Both the position numbers and the translations under genes were made by a program. From assembly GCA_020054055.1 (NCBI GenBank), contig JAGVLZ010000148.1, positions 1 through 6,323 on the forward strand: 6,323 nt of DNA, in the 5' to 3' direction. The number at the start of each line of letters is the position of its first letter. Position 1 is the first letter of the stretch. This stretch comes from Phycisphaerales bacterium (lineage in GTDB: Bacteria; Planctomycetota; Phycisphaerae; Phycisphaerales; UBA1924). This document shows, piece after piece, positions 1 through 6,323 of this stretch. Below the pieces are notes generated by a model. The model worked only from the letters and a program-made list of their open reading frames with translations. It was not told the DNA's origin and did not search any database.

Positions 1-228
1 CGCTGCGCCATGGTCCACGGCACGGGCCACGGCGTCGGCTTGAACGTCCACGAGCCGCCGCTGCTGGACAAGGGCGGCCCGGCGCTGATCGTCGGTGACT
101 GCCTGACGATCGAGCCGGGACTCTACTGCCCCGCGATCGGTGGTCTGCGCATCGAGGACATGCTCATCGTGCGCGAGAATGGCTGCGACAACCTGAACAC
201 GATTCACGAGGGGTTGACGTGGGCGTGA
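1..228 (+). CDS. M24 metallopeptidase, Xaa-Pro aminopeptidase-like (C-terminal fragment)
   Basis: This is the last 75 codons of a gene that starts outside the window; the frame is open from base 1 and ends in TGA at 226-228. The fragment carries the end of the 'pita-bread' catalytic fold of family M24. HGTGHGVGL is followed by VHEPP, then TIEPGLY, then GGLRIED. By analogy with E. coli PepP, the His codon at 28-30 and the Glu codons at 112-114 and 154-156 should be dinuclear metal ligands, and the His of VHEPP a substrate-contacting residue. Such enzymes remove an N-terminal residue that precedes proline, usually in the cytoplasm. The short tail after RIED is typical of Xaa-Pro aminopeptidases. 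Methionine aminopeptidase shares the fold, but the HGTGHGVGL...VHEPP spacing fits the aminopeptidase P/prolidase branch better. The N-terminal domain that would separate aminopeptidase P from prolidase is not visible, so no symbol is given. Confidence 0.9.
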   Translation, partial: RCAMVHGTGHGVGLNVHEPPLLDKGGPALIVGDCLTIEPGLYCPAIGGLRIEDMLIVRENGCDNLNTIHEGLTWA

Positions 229-241
229 TGCCTTCGCATTG

Positions 242-256
242 CAGCTTGAAAGGCTG
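242..256 (+). repeat. Hairpin repeat, copy 1 (GAA loop)
   Basis: CAGCTT at 242-247 pairs with AGGCTG at 251-256 around a GAA loop (248-250), giving six pairs including one T-G wobble (246/252). Over 18 positions (240-257 against 329-346) it matches the second hairpin at 14. One difference is a compensatory swap: the pair G244-C254 here corresponds to C333-G343 there. It sits 14 bases past the M24 stop, but no T run follows, so it is a poor candidate for an intrinsic terminator. Confidence 0.55.
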
Positions 257-328
257 ATAGTTCGTAGCCCGGGGCAGAGCAAGTCTTCGAGCGCCGCTCC
301 CGGAAATAGACGCCCCCACCTTTGCTTC

Positions 329-347
329 TGCACCCTGAAAGGGTGCA
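329..347 (+). repeat. Hairpin repeat, copy 2 (perfect 8-bp stem, GAA loop)
   Basis: TGCACCCT at 329-336 is the exact reverse complement of AGGGTGCA at 340-347, with a three-base GAA loop. The palindromic core CACCCTGAAAGGGTG is of the REP type. It lies 50 bases before the M2 peptidase start, so it may be part of that gene's leader RNA or sit just upstream of its promoter. No T tract follows. A repeat element seems more likely than a terminator or riboswitch. Confidence 0.65.
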
Positions 348-385
348 ACGCAAGCGCACAAAATGCTATCTTCATCTTCTTCTCG

Positions 386-390
386 AAGGA
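386..390 (+). promoter_or_regulatory. Shine-Dalgarno site fixing the M2 peptidase start
   Basis: AAGGA at 386-390 lies seven bases before the ATG at 398. It supports this start over an in-frame upstream start at 239. The upstream one would add 53 residues read from repeat sequence and would bury the twin-arginine signal inside the protein. Confidence 0.8.
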
Positions 391-397
391 GCAACCC

Positions 398-2296
398 ATG
401 GCCGGCGACAATTTCTCCCGACGCGAAGCACTGAAAACCACGGCCGCCCTCGGCGCCGGCGCCATCGCGGGCCTTGCTGGTTGCTCTTCGACGGGCCGAT
501 CCGCGGCCAGCAACTCCACCGGCGGCTACGACCGCGGCGGCAACTACTCCGGCCTCCGACCCGAAGCCGAGCGATTCCTCGCCGACTACAACTCGAAGTA
601 CCAGCCTCTCTACTACGCCGCGTCGCAGGCGCAGTGGATCGCCTCCACCGACGTCTCCGACGCGCACACCGACGCCGCCATCGCGGCCCAGAAACCCCTC
701 AACGAGTTCGTCGGCGAACGTGCCAGACTCGAGACCATTCAGAGTCTCCGCAAGCACTCCTGGTTCCTCGATCCACTCACCAATCGGCAACTCACCGCCG
801 CATTCTTCAAGGCGGCCCAGTATCCCGGCACGCTCCCCGAACTCGTCGCGCAGCGCACCGAAGCGGAAGCCCGCCAGACAGCCGCGCAGGACGGCTACCG
901 CTTCACGCTGCGCATGAGCGGCCAGCCCGATGCGCCGATCACCGCCAACGGCATCGATGACATCCTTACGGAGTCGAATGATGAGGCCAAGCGCCTCGCC
1001 GCGTGGGAAGCCTCGAAGGAGATCGGCGTTGCGCTCAAGCCCGGCCTCGTTAACCTCCGAGACCTCCGCAATCGCTGCGCCCGCGAACTCGGTTTCTCCT
1101 CCTACTTCGGCCTCATGGTCGGCGAATACGGCATGAGCGCGCAGGAACTGATGTCCCTCGCTCAGAACGCGATGGCGCAGACGCGCCCGCTCTTCGAGCA
1201 ACTGCACTGCTACGCGAAGCATCGTCTCGCGGAAAAGTTCGGCAAGCCCGCGCCGCGGCTCATCCCCGCACATTGGCTCCCGAACCGCTGGGGGCAGCAG
1301 TGGCCCGGCTTCGAGAAAGCGGCGGACCTCGACCCGCTCTTCAAGACGCGTGAGCCCAAGTGGGTCGTCGAGCAGGCGGAGCGATTCTACACATCGATGG
1401 GCTTCCCGAAACTCCCGGGTTCCTTCTGGGAGAAAAGCGATCTCCGGGACCTCCCCGCGGACTCCCCTCGCAAGAAGAACACACACGCGAGCGCCTGGCA
1501 CCTCGACCTCGCCTACGACGTGCGCTCGCTCATGAGCGTCAAGGCGAACTACGACTGGTTCAGCACCACGCACCACGAACTGGGGCACATCTACTACTAC
1601 CTCGCGTACACCGGCGCCAATGTGCCGCTGCTCCTGCGCGAAGGCGCCAACCGCGCCTTCCACGAGGGGATCGGCGAACTCATCTCGCTCGCCTGTTCGC
1701 AGCGGCCGTATCTCGCGGAGATCGGCGTCCTCGACGCCGCAGCCGCACGAGAGGCCGACGCGAACTCGAACAAATGGCTCCTCGCCCAGGCGATGGACGG
1801 CAGCAACATCGTCTTCCAGCCATGGTCGTGGGGGGTGATGACCGGGTGGGAGCACGACTTCTACGAAAAGGAACTCCCGCCCGACCGCATGAACGCACGC
1901 TGGTGGGAACTCGCGCGCCAGACGCAGGGGATCGACCCGCCGAGCGGCGATCGCTCCGAAACGTTCTGCGACGCGGCGACCAAGACGCACATCAACGACG
2001 ACCCGGCCGGGTACTACGACTACGCCATGTGCTCGCTCATCGTCTATCAGTTGCACATGTACATCGCCAAAAACATCCTGAAGCAGGACCCGCACAACTG
2101 CAACTACTACGGGCGCAAAGACGTGGGCGAGTACCTGCGGGCGCTCCTCTCTCTCGGAGCGACGCGCGACTGGCGCGAGGTGCTCCGCGACTTCACGGGC
2201 GAAGACCTCTCCGCCCGCGCCATGCTGGAGTACTACGAGCCGCTTATGCCGGTGATGAAGGAACTGAACAAGGGTCGGGACGTTTCGTTCACCTGA
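398..2296 (+). CDS. M2-family zinc dipeptidyl carboxypeptidase (ACE-like), Tat-exported lipoprotein
   Basis: The product is 632 residues long, a single ACE-type domain. Peptidase family M2 removes C-terminal dipeptides from oligopeptides. The N-terminus has a twin-arginine motif, SRREALK (residues 7-13), a hydrophobic stretch and a lipobox LAGC with Cys29. It should therefore be exported folded and anchored by lipid. The zinc site is HELGH at 393-397 (Glu394 catalytic) plus Glu423 in FHEGIGE. Compared with human ACE there is a two-residue insertion between the two parts. Other ACE signatures are IPAHWLPNRWGQQW (289-302), HASAW (363-367), KTH (529-531), Tyr539 and Tyr542. These match the ACE residues that hold the substrate C-terminus and backbone (Gln300, His363, Lys529, His531, Tyr539, Tyr542), so the enzyme looks active. 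The C-terminal block DWREVLRDFTGEDLS also fits the family. Oddities are Asp541, where animal ACE has the chloride-binding Arg522, and Thr362 in place of the cysteine preceding HASAW. Family assignment is firm; the physiological substrate is unknown. Confidence 0.95.
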   Translation: MAGDNFSRREALKTTAALGAGAIAGLAGCSSTGRSAASNSTGGYDRGGNYSGLRPEAERFLADYNSKYQPLYYAASQAQWIASTDVSDAHTDAAIAAQKPLNEFVGERARLETIQSLRKHSWFLDPLTNRQLTAAFFKAAQYPGTLPELVAQRTEAEARQTAAQDGYRFTLRMSGQPDAPITANGIDDILTESNDEAKRLAAWEASKEIGVALKPGLVNLRDLRNRCARELGFSSYFGLMVGEYGMSAQELMSLAQNAMAQTRPLFEQLHCYAKHRLAEKFGKPAPRLIPAHWLPNRWGQQWPGFEKAADLDPLFKTREPKWVVEQAERFYTSMGFPKLPGSFWEKSDLRDLPADSPRKKNTHASAWHLDLAYDVRSLMSVKANYDWFSTTHHELGHIYYYLAYTGANVPLLLREGANRAFHEGIGELISLACSQRPYLAEIGVLDAAAAREADANSNKWLLAQAMDGSNIVFQPWSWGVMTGWEHDFYEKELPPDRMNARWWELARQTQGIDPPSGDRSETFCDAATKTHINDDPAGYYDYAMCSLIVYQLHMYIAKNILKQDPHNCNYYGRKDVGEYLRALLSLGATRDWREVLRDFTGEDLSARAMLEYYEPLMPVMKELNKGRDVSFT

Positions 2297-2306
2297 TCAG
2301 CGCGCG
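2297..2306. other. 10-base gap between convergent genes
   Basis: The M2 peptidase stop (TGA, 2294-2296) and the aquaporin stop (2309-2307 on the - strand) face each other across only ten bases. No hairpin with a T tract fits here. Any terminator for either gene must lie within the other gene's coding sequence, or transcripts overlap at their 3' ends. TGATCA at 2294-2299 is a short palindrome that includes the M2 stop. Confidence 0.85.
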
Positions 2307-2993
<687 letters not shown>

Positions 2994-4022
2994 TCACGGA
3001 AAGATAACATGCCAATCCCTCTTCATGTCAATCAGGACCCATCCTCGCGCCGCGGCCGCGTCGAGCCCCTTCTCCAGTTTCCCGATCCGTGACCCACGGT
3101 CGTACGCCCACTCGCGCTCCGCGTCGGTGTGATGAACGAATGCGCCGAGGCGCGCGCCATCGCCAGCGGTCGTCCACTCGATCATCGCGTAGTCGCCGTC
3201 GGAGTTTCCGAACGCCGCGATGGGCCTTCGCCCGATCTGCCGCTGGATGCTCACGACCTTCTCGGCCCGGTCGTTGCCGTACTCGAGCGCCCGCCGACGG
3301 AAGATGACTGGGCCGGCGTCGCCCACCTGGTACTCCATCTTCAGAGACGTGCCGATGACCTGCTCGGGAGGGACCCCGTAGACCTCCTCGGCGAAGACGC
3401 GCATGAACTCCGTGTCGCCCCCCGACACGATGAACGTCTTGAAGCCGCTGGCGCGGAAGTATGAGAGCAGTTCGATCATCGGCCGGTAGACCATCTCCGT
3501 GTACGGGCGGCCCCGCGCGGCATTTCGCGACCGCTCGATCCATGCCCGCGACATGGCGCGGAACTCATCGGTCGTCACCCCGCCATGCGTCGCTTCGAGC
3601 AGGACCTTGAATGCGTCGGGGCCGCTGGCGAAGGCGCGCGATGAATCGCCCGCGATCAGGCTCTTGTAGGGCTCCTGCCCGCTCCACTCCGGGTGCTGGG
3701 GGGCGAGCGCCCGGATGCGCTCGATCATGAACGCGACCTGCGGGTACTCGGGCTGCTCGCACCAGAGCGTGCCGTCGTTGTCGAAGACGGCGATGCGCTC
3801 CGGGGGCGCGACGAAGTCGGGCGAGCCGGGAGTGGTCACGCGCCGGACGAAATCGACGATGGCACGCCGACTCGCTGTATCGTTCCAGGAAGGGAGGGGA
3901 TCAACCTGGCACGCGTGGCCCGCCGCGCGCGGGGTGGCCTGGCAGCCCATCGGCACGAACAGTGCGGGGAGCGCCGCCGCGAGGAGCAATGCGGCGAAAA
4001 GGGAGGTGAGGCGTCGGTGCAT
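2994..4022 (-). CDS. Exported HAD-superfamily phosphatase (phosphoserine phosphatase-like fold)
   Basis: The product has 342 residues. Residues 1-27 are a signal peptide: basic MHRR, then a Leu/Ala-rich core ending at PMGC. Cys27 could be lipidated, but PMGC is a poor lipobox, so ordinary cleavage nearby is also possible. The four HAD motifs are in order. Motif I is VFDNDGTLW, with nucleophile Asp81 and acid/base Asp83. Motif II is IVSGGD, with Ser200. The motif III lysine is Lys255 in AEKVVSI, and motif IV is GNSDGD (272-277), with Asp275 and Asp277 for magnesium. The roughly 100 residues between motifs I and II form a C1-type cap. The DxDGT motif marks a phosphohydrolase rather than a dehalogenase. 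The substrate is unknown; export argues against a role in serine synthesis. GGAG at 4030-4033 (- strand) lies seven bases before the start. The gene sits 55 bases after the sulfatase gene and 51 before the aquaporin gene. Confidence 0.9.
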   Translation of the reverse strand: MHRRLTSLFAALLLAAALPALFVPMGCQATPRAAGHACQVDPLPSWNDTASRRAIVDFVRRVTTPGSPDFVAPPERIAVFDNDGTLWCEQPEYPQVAFMIERIRALAPQHPEWSGQEPYKSLIAGDSSRAFASGPDAFKVLLEATHGGVTTDEFRAMSRAWIERSRNAARGRPYTEMVYRPMIELLSYFRASGFKTFIVSGGDTEFMRVFAEEVYGVPPEQVIGTSLKMEYQVGDAGPVIFRRRALEYGNDRAEKVVSIQRQIGRRPIAAFGNSDGDYAMIEWTTAGDGARLGAFVHHTDAEREWAYDRGSRIGKLEKGLDAAAARGWVLIDMKRDWHVIFP

Positions 4023-4059
4023 ATTCCCGCTCCAATCGGCCGGATCGAGCGCTACGCAT

Positions 4060-4076
4060 CACTCCGCCCGGGAGTG
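4060..4076 (-). other. Inverted repeat just past the sulfatase stop
   Basis: CACTCC (4060-4065) and GGAGTG (4071-4076) form a perfect six-pair stem with a five-base loop. It begins one base beyond the sulfatase stop codon (4080-4078 on the - strand). No U-rich tail follows in the transcript, so full termination is unlikely. Partial attenuation or 3'-end protection between the sulfatase and phosphatase genes is possible. Confidence 0.4.
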
Positions 4077-4077
4077 G

Positions 4078-5679
4078 CTACTTCCCGCCCCCCTGCCCGA
4101 GCGACTCAAGGACACTATCGAGTGAGAACGAGCCGGCCTTCTGGCTCGGGGGGAACTCCTTGAACGTGGCGAGGAACTTGCCGACGTATTCCTGCGCGGG
4201 CACGAGCAGGAACGCGCGGTCGATCCGCCATCGGGCGTACCCGATGCTCTCGTGGTCGGCCATCTCAAAGGGATCGGAGCGGAGATTGAAGAGTTTCGGC
4301 AAGCGCAGTTGAGTGAACGGCTCCTGCCAGACATCGAATCCTTCGGCACGTTGCTCCGCGAAGACGAGTTTCCATTGGTCGTAGCGCAGGGCGACGAGCG
4401 AGCCATCGTCATTGAAATAGAAGAACTCGTGCCGCGGGCTCGGGGATTTGCCCGCGAGCGCCTCGGCGATGTTGTAGCCGTCGAGGTGGACCTTGAACGA
4501 CTTGTCGCCGACCTTCATCCCCTTGCGGAGTTGTTCCTTCGCGTCCGGCACGCCCGCGGCGGCCAGCAGAGTGGGCAGCATGTCCTCGTGCGCGAAAACT
4601 TCGTTGCTGACGGTTCCCGGCGCGATGACGCCTGGCCAGCGGATGGCGCAGGGGACGCGGTAGGCGCCCTCCCAGTTGGTGGCCTTCTCGCTGCGGAAGG
4701 GGGTCGTGCCGCCATCGGGCCAACTGAACGACTCGGCGCCGTTGTCGGTGGAATACATGACAATGGTGTTCTCTTCGAGCCCCAGTTCCTTGAGTTTGTC
4801 GAGCAACTGGCCGACGTGGCCATCGTGCTCGACCATCCCGTCGGGGTAGACCCCCAGACCGGTCTTCCCCTCGCTCTCCTTTTTCAAGTGCGTGTGGATG
4901 TGCATGCGGGTGGAGTTCCACCACAGGAAGAAGGGCTTGCCCTCCTTCTTGGCGCGATCCAGGTAGTCCAGCGAGGCCTTGGTGATCTCTTCATCGATCG
5001 TCTCCATCCGCTTCTTGCCCAGCGGGCCGGTGGACTCGATCTTCTGCGTGCCGTCGGCGTTGGCCCAGCAGTGGATCACGCCGCGCGTCTGGTACTTCTT
5101 GATCAGCGCCGGGTCCTTGAAGTAGTCGGGGTTCTCGAACTCTTCCTCGGCGTTGAGGTGGTAGAGCGAGCCCATGAACTCGTCAAAGCCGTGCGCCGTG
5201 GGCAGGTGCTCATCGAGGTCGCCCAGGTGGTTCTTGCCGAACTGGGCGGTCATGTAGCCCTGCGCCTTGAGCAGTTGGGCGATGGTGACGTCCCGCGCCT
5301 GCAACCCCTCCTTCGCGCCGGGCAGGCCGACCTTCAGCAACCCGGTGCGGAAGCCGACCTGCCCCGTGATGAAGCTGGCCCGGCCGGCGGTGCAGGATTG
5401 CTGCCCGTACCAGTCGGTGAAGAGCGTGCCCTCCTTCGCGATGCGGTCGATGTTGGGCGTCTTGTAACCCATCATCCCGTGGTTGTACGCGCTGACGTTC
5501 CAGTAGCCGATGTCGTCCCCCCAGAGGACGAGGATGTTTGGCCTCTTCGCCGCGCCGGTCTGGGCGTGCGCCTGCGGCGATGAGATCGCGGCGCCGATCG
5601 TCGCGATCGCGGCGAGGCCAAGCGTGCGAAGACACGCGATCCATGGACGCGTTCCGTTCCGAAGGTGGGTGCGTTTCAT
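4078..5679 (-). CDS. Exported arylsulfatase, formylglycine (type I) family
   Basis: The product has 533 residues, a usual length for a bacterial arylsulfatase. It hydrolyses sulfate esters and releases inorganic sulfate. The N-terminus has a Sec-type signal peptide: basic MKRTHLRNG, a hydrophobic core to about residue 33, and a likely cut after AHA (residue 39). The catalytic motif is CTAGR at 96-100, where Cys96 (codon 5394-5392) must be oxidised to formylglycine. Calcium ligands are Asp55-Asp56 (LWGDDIGYW) and Asp312-Asn313 (STDNGAE). The second signature is GYMTAQFGKNHLG, with Lys149 and His151. Lys332 in SEKATNWEG and a histidine near 260 complete the expected active site. The C-terminal FPPSQKAGSFSLDSVLESL block is, from memory, typical of one large arylsulfatase subfamily. 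No maturase (formylglycine-generating enzyme or anSME) is in the window. The start at 5679 was chosen for its Shine-Dalgarno site and intact signal peptide; an in-frame GTG at 5733 overlaps the upstream stop and would add 18 residues. The specific substrate cannot be read from sequence. Confidence 0.95.
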   Translation of the reverse strand: MKRTHLRNGTRPWIACLRTLGLAAIATIGAAISSPQAHAQTGAAKRPNILVLWGDDIGYWNVSAYNHGMMGYKTPNIDRIAKEGTLFTDWYGQQSCTAGRASFITGQVGFRTGLLKVGLPGAKEGLQARDVTIAQLLKAQGYMTAQFGKNHLGDLDEHLPTAHGFDEFMGSLYHLNAEEEFENPDYFKDPALIKKYQTRGVIHCWANADGTQKIESTGPLGKKRMETIDEEITKASLDYLDRAKKEGKPFFLWWNSTRMHIHTHLKKESEGKTGLGVYPDGMVEHDGHVGQLLDKLKELGLEENTIVMYSTDNGAESFSWPDGGTTPFRSEKATNWEGAYRVPCAIRWPGVIAPGTVSNEVFAHEDMLPTLLAAAGVPDAKEQLRKGMKVGDKSFKVHLDGYNIAEALAGKSPSPRHEFFYFNDDGSLVALRYDQWKLVFAEQRAEGFDVWQEPFTQLRLPKLFNLRSDPFEMADHESIGYARWRIDRAFLLVPAQEYVGKFLATFKEFPPSQKAGSFSLDSVLESLGQGGGK

Positions 5680-5685
5680 GCTCTT

Positions 5686-5690
5686 TCCTT
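5686..5690 (-). promoter_or_regulatory. Shine-Dalgarno site fixing the sulfatase start
   Basis: The - strand reads AAGGA here, six bases before the ATG at 5679-5677. It favours this start over the in-frame GTG at 5733, which would put 18 extra residues ahead of the signal peptide. Confidence 0.75.
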
Positions 5691-5729
5691 GGTCGGTGGA
5701 GTGGAAGGCGGTCGATGCCGTATACGCGA

Positions 5730-6323
5730 TCACTTACCGGAGCGCAAATCGTCGAGCCGGTTGCCCGCGTTCTTCGCCCATTCGTCGATGGTACTCTTGA
5801 TATCAGATACCGTGCTGTAGTTGAACGCGGTGAACTGGCTGCCGACCCCCGCCTGCACCACGGCCGCCACCTGCTTGCCCGTGACCGAATCGATCACCTC
5901 GCCCTCCATCGACGCCCCGCCGCGCCCCGCACCCGACAGGCTCGAGGCGGGATGGACCTTCATCCACCACGTCGATTGCTGCATATTCGTCAGCGCAATG
6001 CGGACGCGAGCGGTGCCCACTCCGGGCGTCGAAGTGATCGCGTAGCCGCGATCGGTCAGGACCTTGACGAACGCATCGCGGAAGTACACCGCGATCTCGG
6101 CCCGGTCCGGGGCGCTGAGTTCCGACGCCTGCGAGCGTATCTGCACCGGGTCCACGATAAAGGCCTTGTAGTCCTTGAGCGCGGGGGTGACGAACCGCAT
6201 CCGCGTCGCGGTGACATCCGTGAGTTTCGAGTAGTCGCTCAGGAATCCGCTTTCGGTCATCGCGGGCGCCGACGAGCAGCCGCCGACGAAGAGCGCGGCG
6301 ATGCACGCGAGCGCCGCCAGCGC
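5730..6323 (-). CDS. DUF3313-like lipoprotein (5' end cut by window edge)
   Basis: The reading frame is open to the right edge, so 197 residues are visible and the true start lies outside. The first visible residues are a hydrophobic signal core (ALAALACIAALFV) followed by GGC-SSAPA. Cys at 6278-6276 fits a lipobox (VGGC) and marks a probable lipoprotein. The ATG at 6260, five codons after that Cys, is therefore internal. The mature part opens with ESGFLSDYSKL, then a VDPVQI strand, and later a Gly-rich GAGRGGASMEGEVIDSVTG block. This pattern fits DUF3313 envelope lipoproteins of unknown function, recognised from memory. No catalytic residues are evident. It is the first visible gene of the leftward cluster, ending 50 bases before the sulfatase start. 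It may be a surface or assembly accessory, but no specific role is supported. Confidence 0.8.
   Translation of the reverse strand, partial: ALAALACIAALFVGGCSSAPAMTESGFLSDYSKLTDVTATRMRFVTPALKDYKAFIVDPVQIRSQASELSAPDRAEIAVYFRDAFVKVLTDRGYAITSTPGVGTARVRIALTNMQQSTWWMKVHPASSLSGAGRGGASMEGEVIDSVTGKQVAAVVQAGVGSQFTAFNYSTVSDIKSTIDEWAKNAGNRLDDLRSGK

Larger units (their letters stand above)
229..397. other. Intergenic spacer with hairpin repeats and leader of the M2 peptidase gene
   Basis: This 169-base spacer lies between the M24 stop and the M2 peptidase start. It holds two related GAA-loop hairpins (242-256 and 329-347), listed separately. Between them lies a GC-rich imperfect inverted repeat: CCGGG at 269-273 can pair with CCCGG at 299-303, and alternatively GAGC at 277-280 with GCTC at 296-299. 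The M2 gene's ribosome-binding site is at the right end. I see no convincing -35/-10 pair. The combination of a GCCCGGGG...CCCGG block with a CACCCTGAAAGGGTG block resembles, from memory, intergenic repeats scattered in planctomycete and verrucomicrobial genomes. That needs a search of the whole genome. Confidence 0.6.

Noticed and set aside
242..347. The hairpins as intrinsic terminators or a riboswitch
   Set aside because: Neither stem is followed by a T tract, and there is no known riboswitch core. Two diverged copies with the same loop fit a repeat family better.
344..372. Possible promoter for the M2 peptidase (TGCAAC 344-349, TATCTT 367-372)
   Set aside because: The -10-like box is acceptable, but the -35-like box matches sigma-70 consensus poorly, and promoter consensus in this organism is unknown.
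239..397. N-terminal extension of the M2 peptidase from an in-frame start at 239
   Set aside because: The extra 53 residues are read from hairpin-repeat DNA, there is a Shine-Dalgarno site at 386-390, and a twin-arginine signal begins right after 398.
164..2095. A 643-codon open frame on the - strand opposite the M2 peptidase gene
   Set aside because: Its translation is Arg/Val/Glu-rich low-complexity sequence with no recognisable domain, and it lies antisense to a gene with an intact catalytic site. Long antisense frames are expected in GC-rich DNA.
4252..5583. A 443-codon open frame on the + strand opposite the arylsulfatase gene
   Set aside because: It mirrors the codon pattern of the sulfatase gene, has no recognisable motif or start signal, and consists of repetitive Val/Leu/Arg/Asp-rich sequence.

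Overview
The window is a GC-rich bacterial chromosomal segment with six protein genes in two converging blocks. No RNA genes, insertion sequences or CRISPR arrays were seen. The best guess for the source is a planctomycete or a similar Gram-negative bacterium. This rests on the exported arylsulfatase, the lipoproteins, the high GC and intergenic hairpin repeats of a kind I associate with those genomes. It is an inference from style, not from a marker gene.

Left block, + strand. Positions 1-228 are the C-terminal end of an M24 (Xaa-Pro aminopeptidase-like) metallopeptidase that begins outside the window. A 169-base spacer (229-397) follows, holding two related hairpins and a GC-rich imperfect inverted repeat. 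Positions 398-2296 encode a complete M2-family (angiotensin-converting-enzyme-like) zinc dipeptidyl carboxypeptidase with a twin-arginine lipoprotein signal. Together the two enzymes could trim peptides from both ends, but nothing shows that they are co-transcribed.

Right block, - strand, read from the right edge leftward. It holds a DUF3313-type lipoprotein cut by the window edge (6323-5730), an exported formylglycine-type arylsulfatase (5679-4078), an exported HAD-superfamily phosphatase (4022-2994) and an aquaporin/MIP channel (2942-2307). The three gaps are 50, 55 and 51 bases, and each downstream gene has its own Shine-Dalgarno site, so this looks like one transcription unit. The block would put a sulfate-ester hydrolase and a probable phosphate-ester hydrolase outside the cytoplasmic membrane, together with a channel whose predicted selectivity filter is not that of a standard water or glycerol channel. 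A working hypothesis is stripping of sulfate or phosphate groups from small molecules, followed by passive entry of a neutral product.

The two blocks converge with only 10 bases between stop codons (2297-2306). The points most worth a second look are the twin hairpins with a compensatory base-pair change, the unusual aquaporin filter, and the sulfatase-phosphatase-channel gene set.
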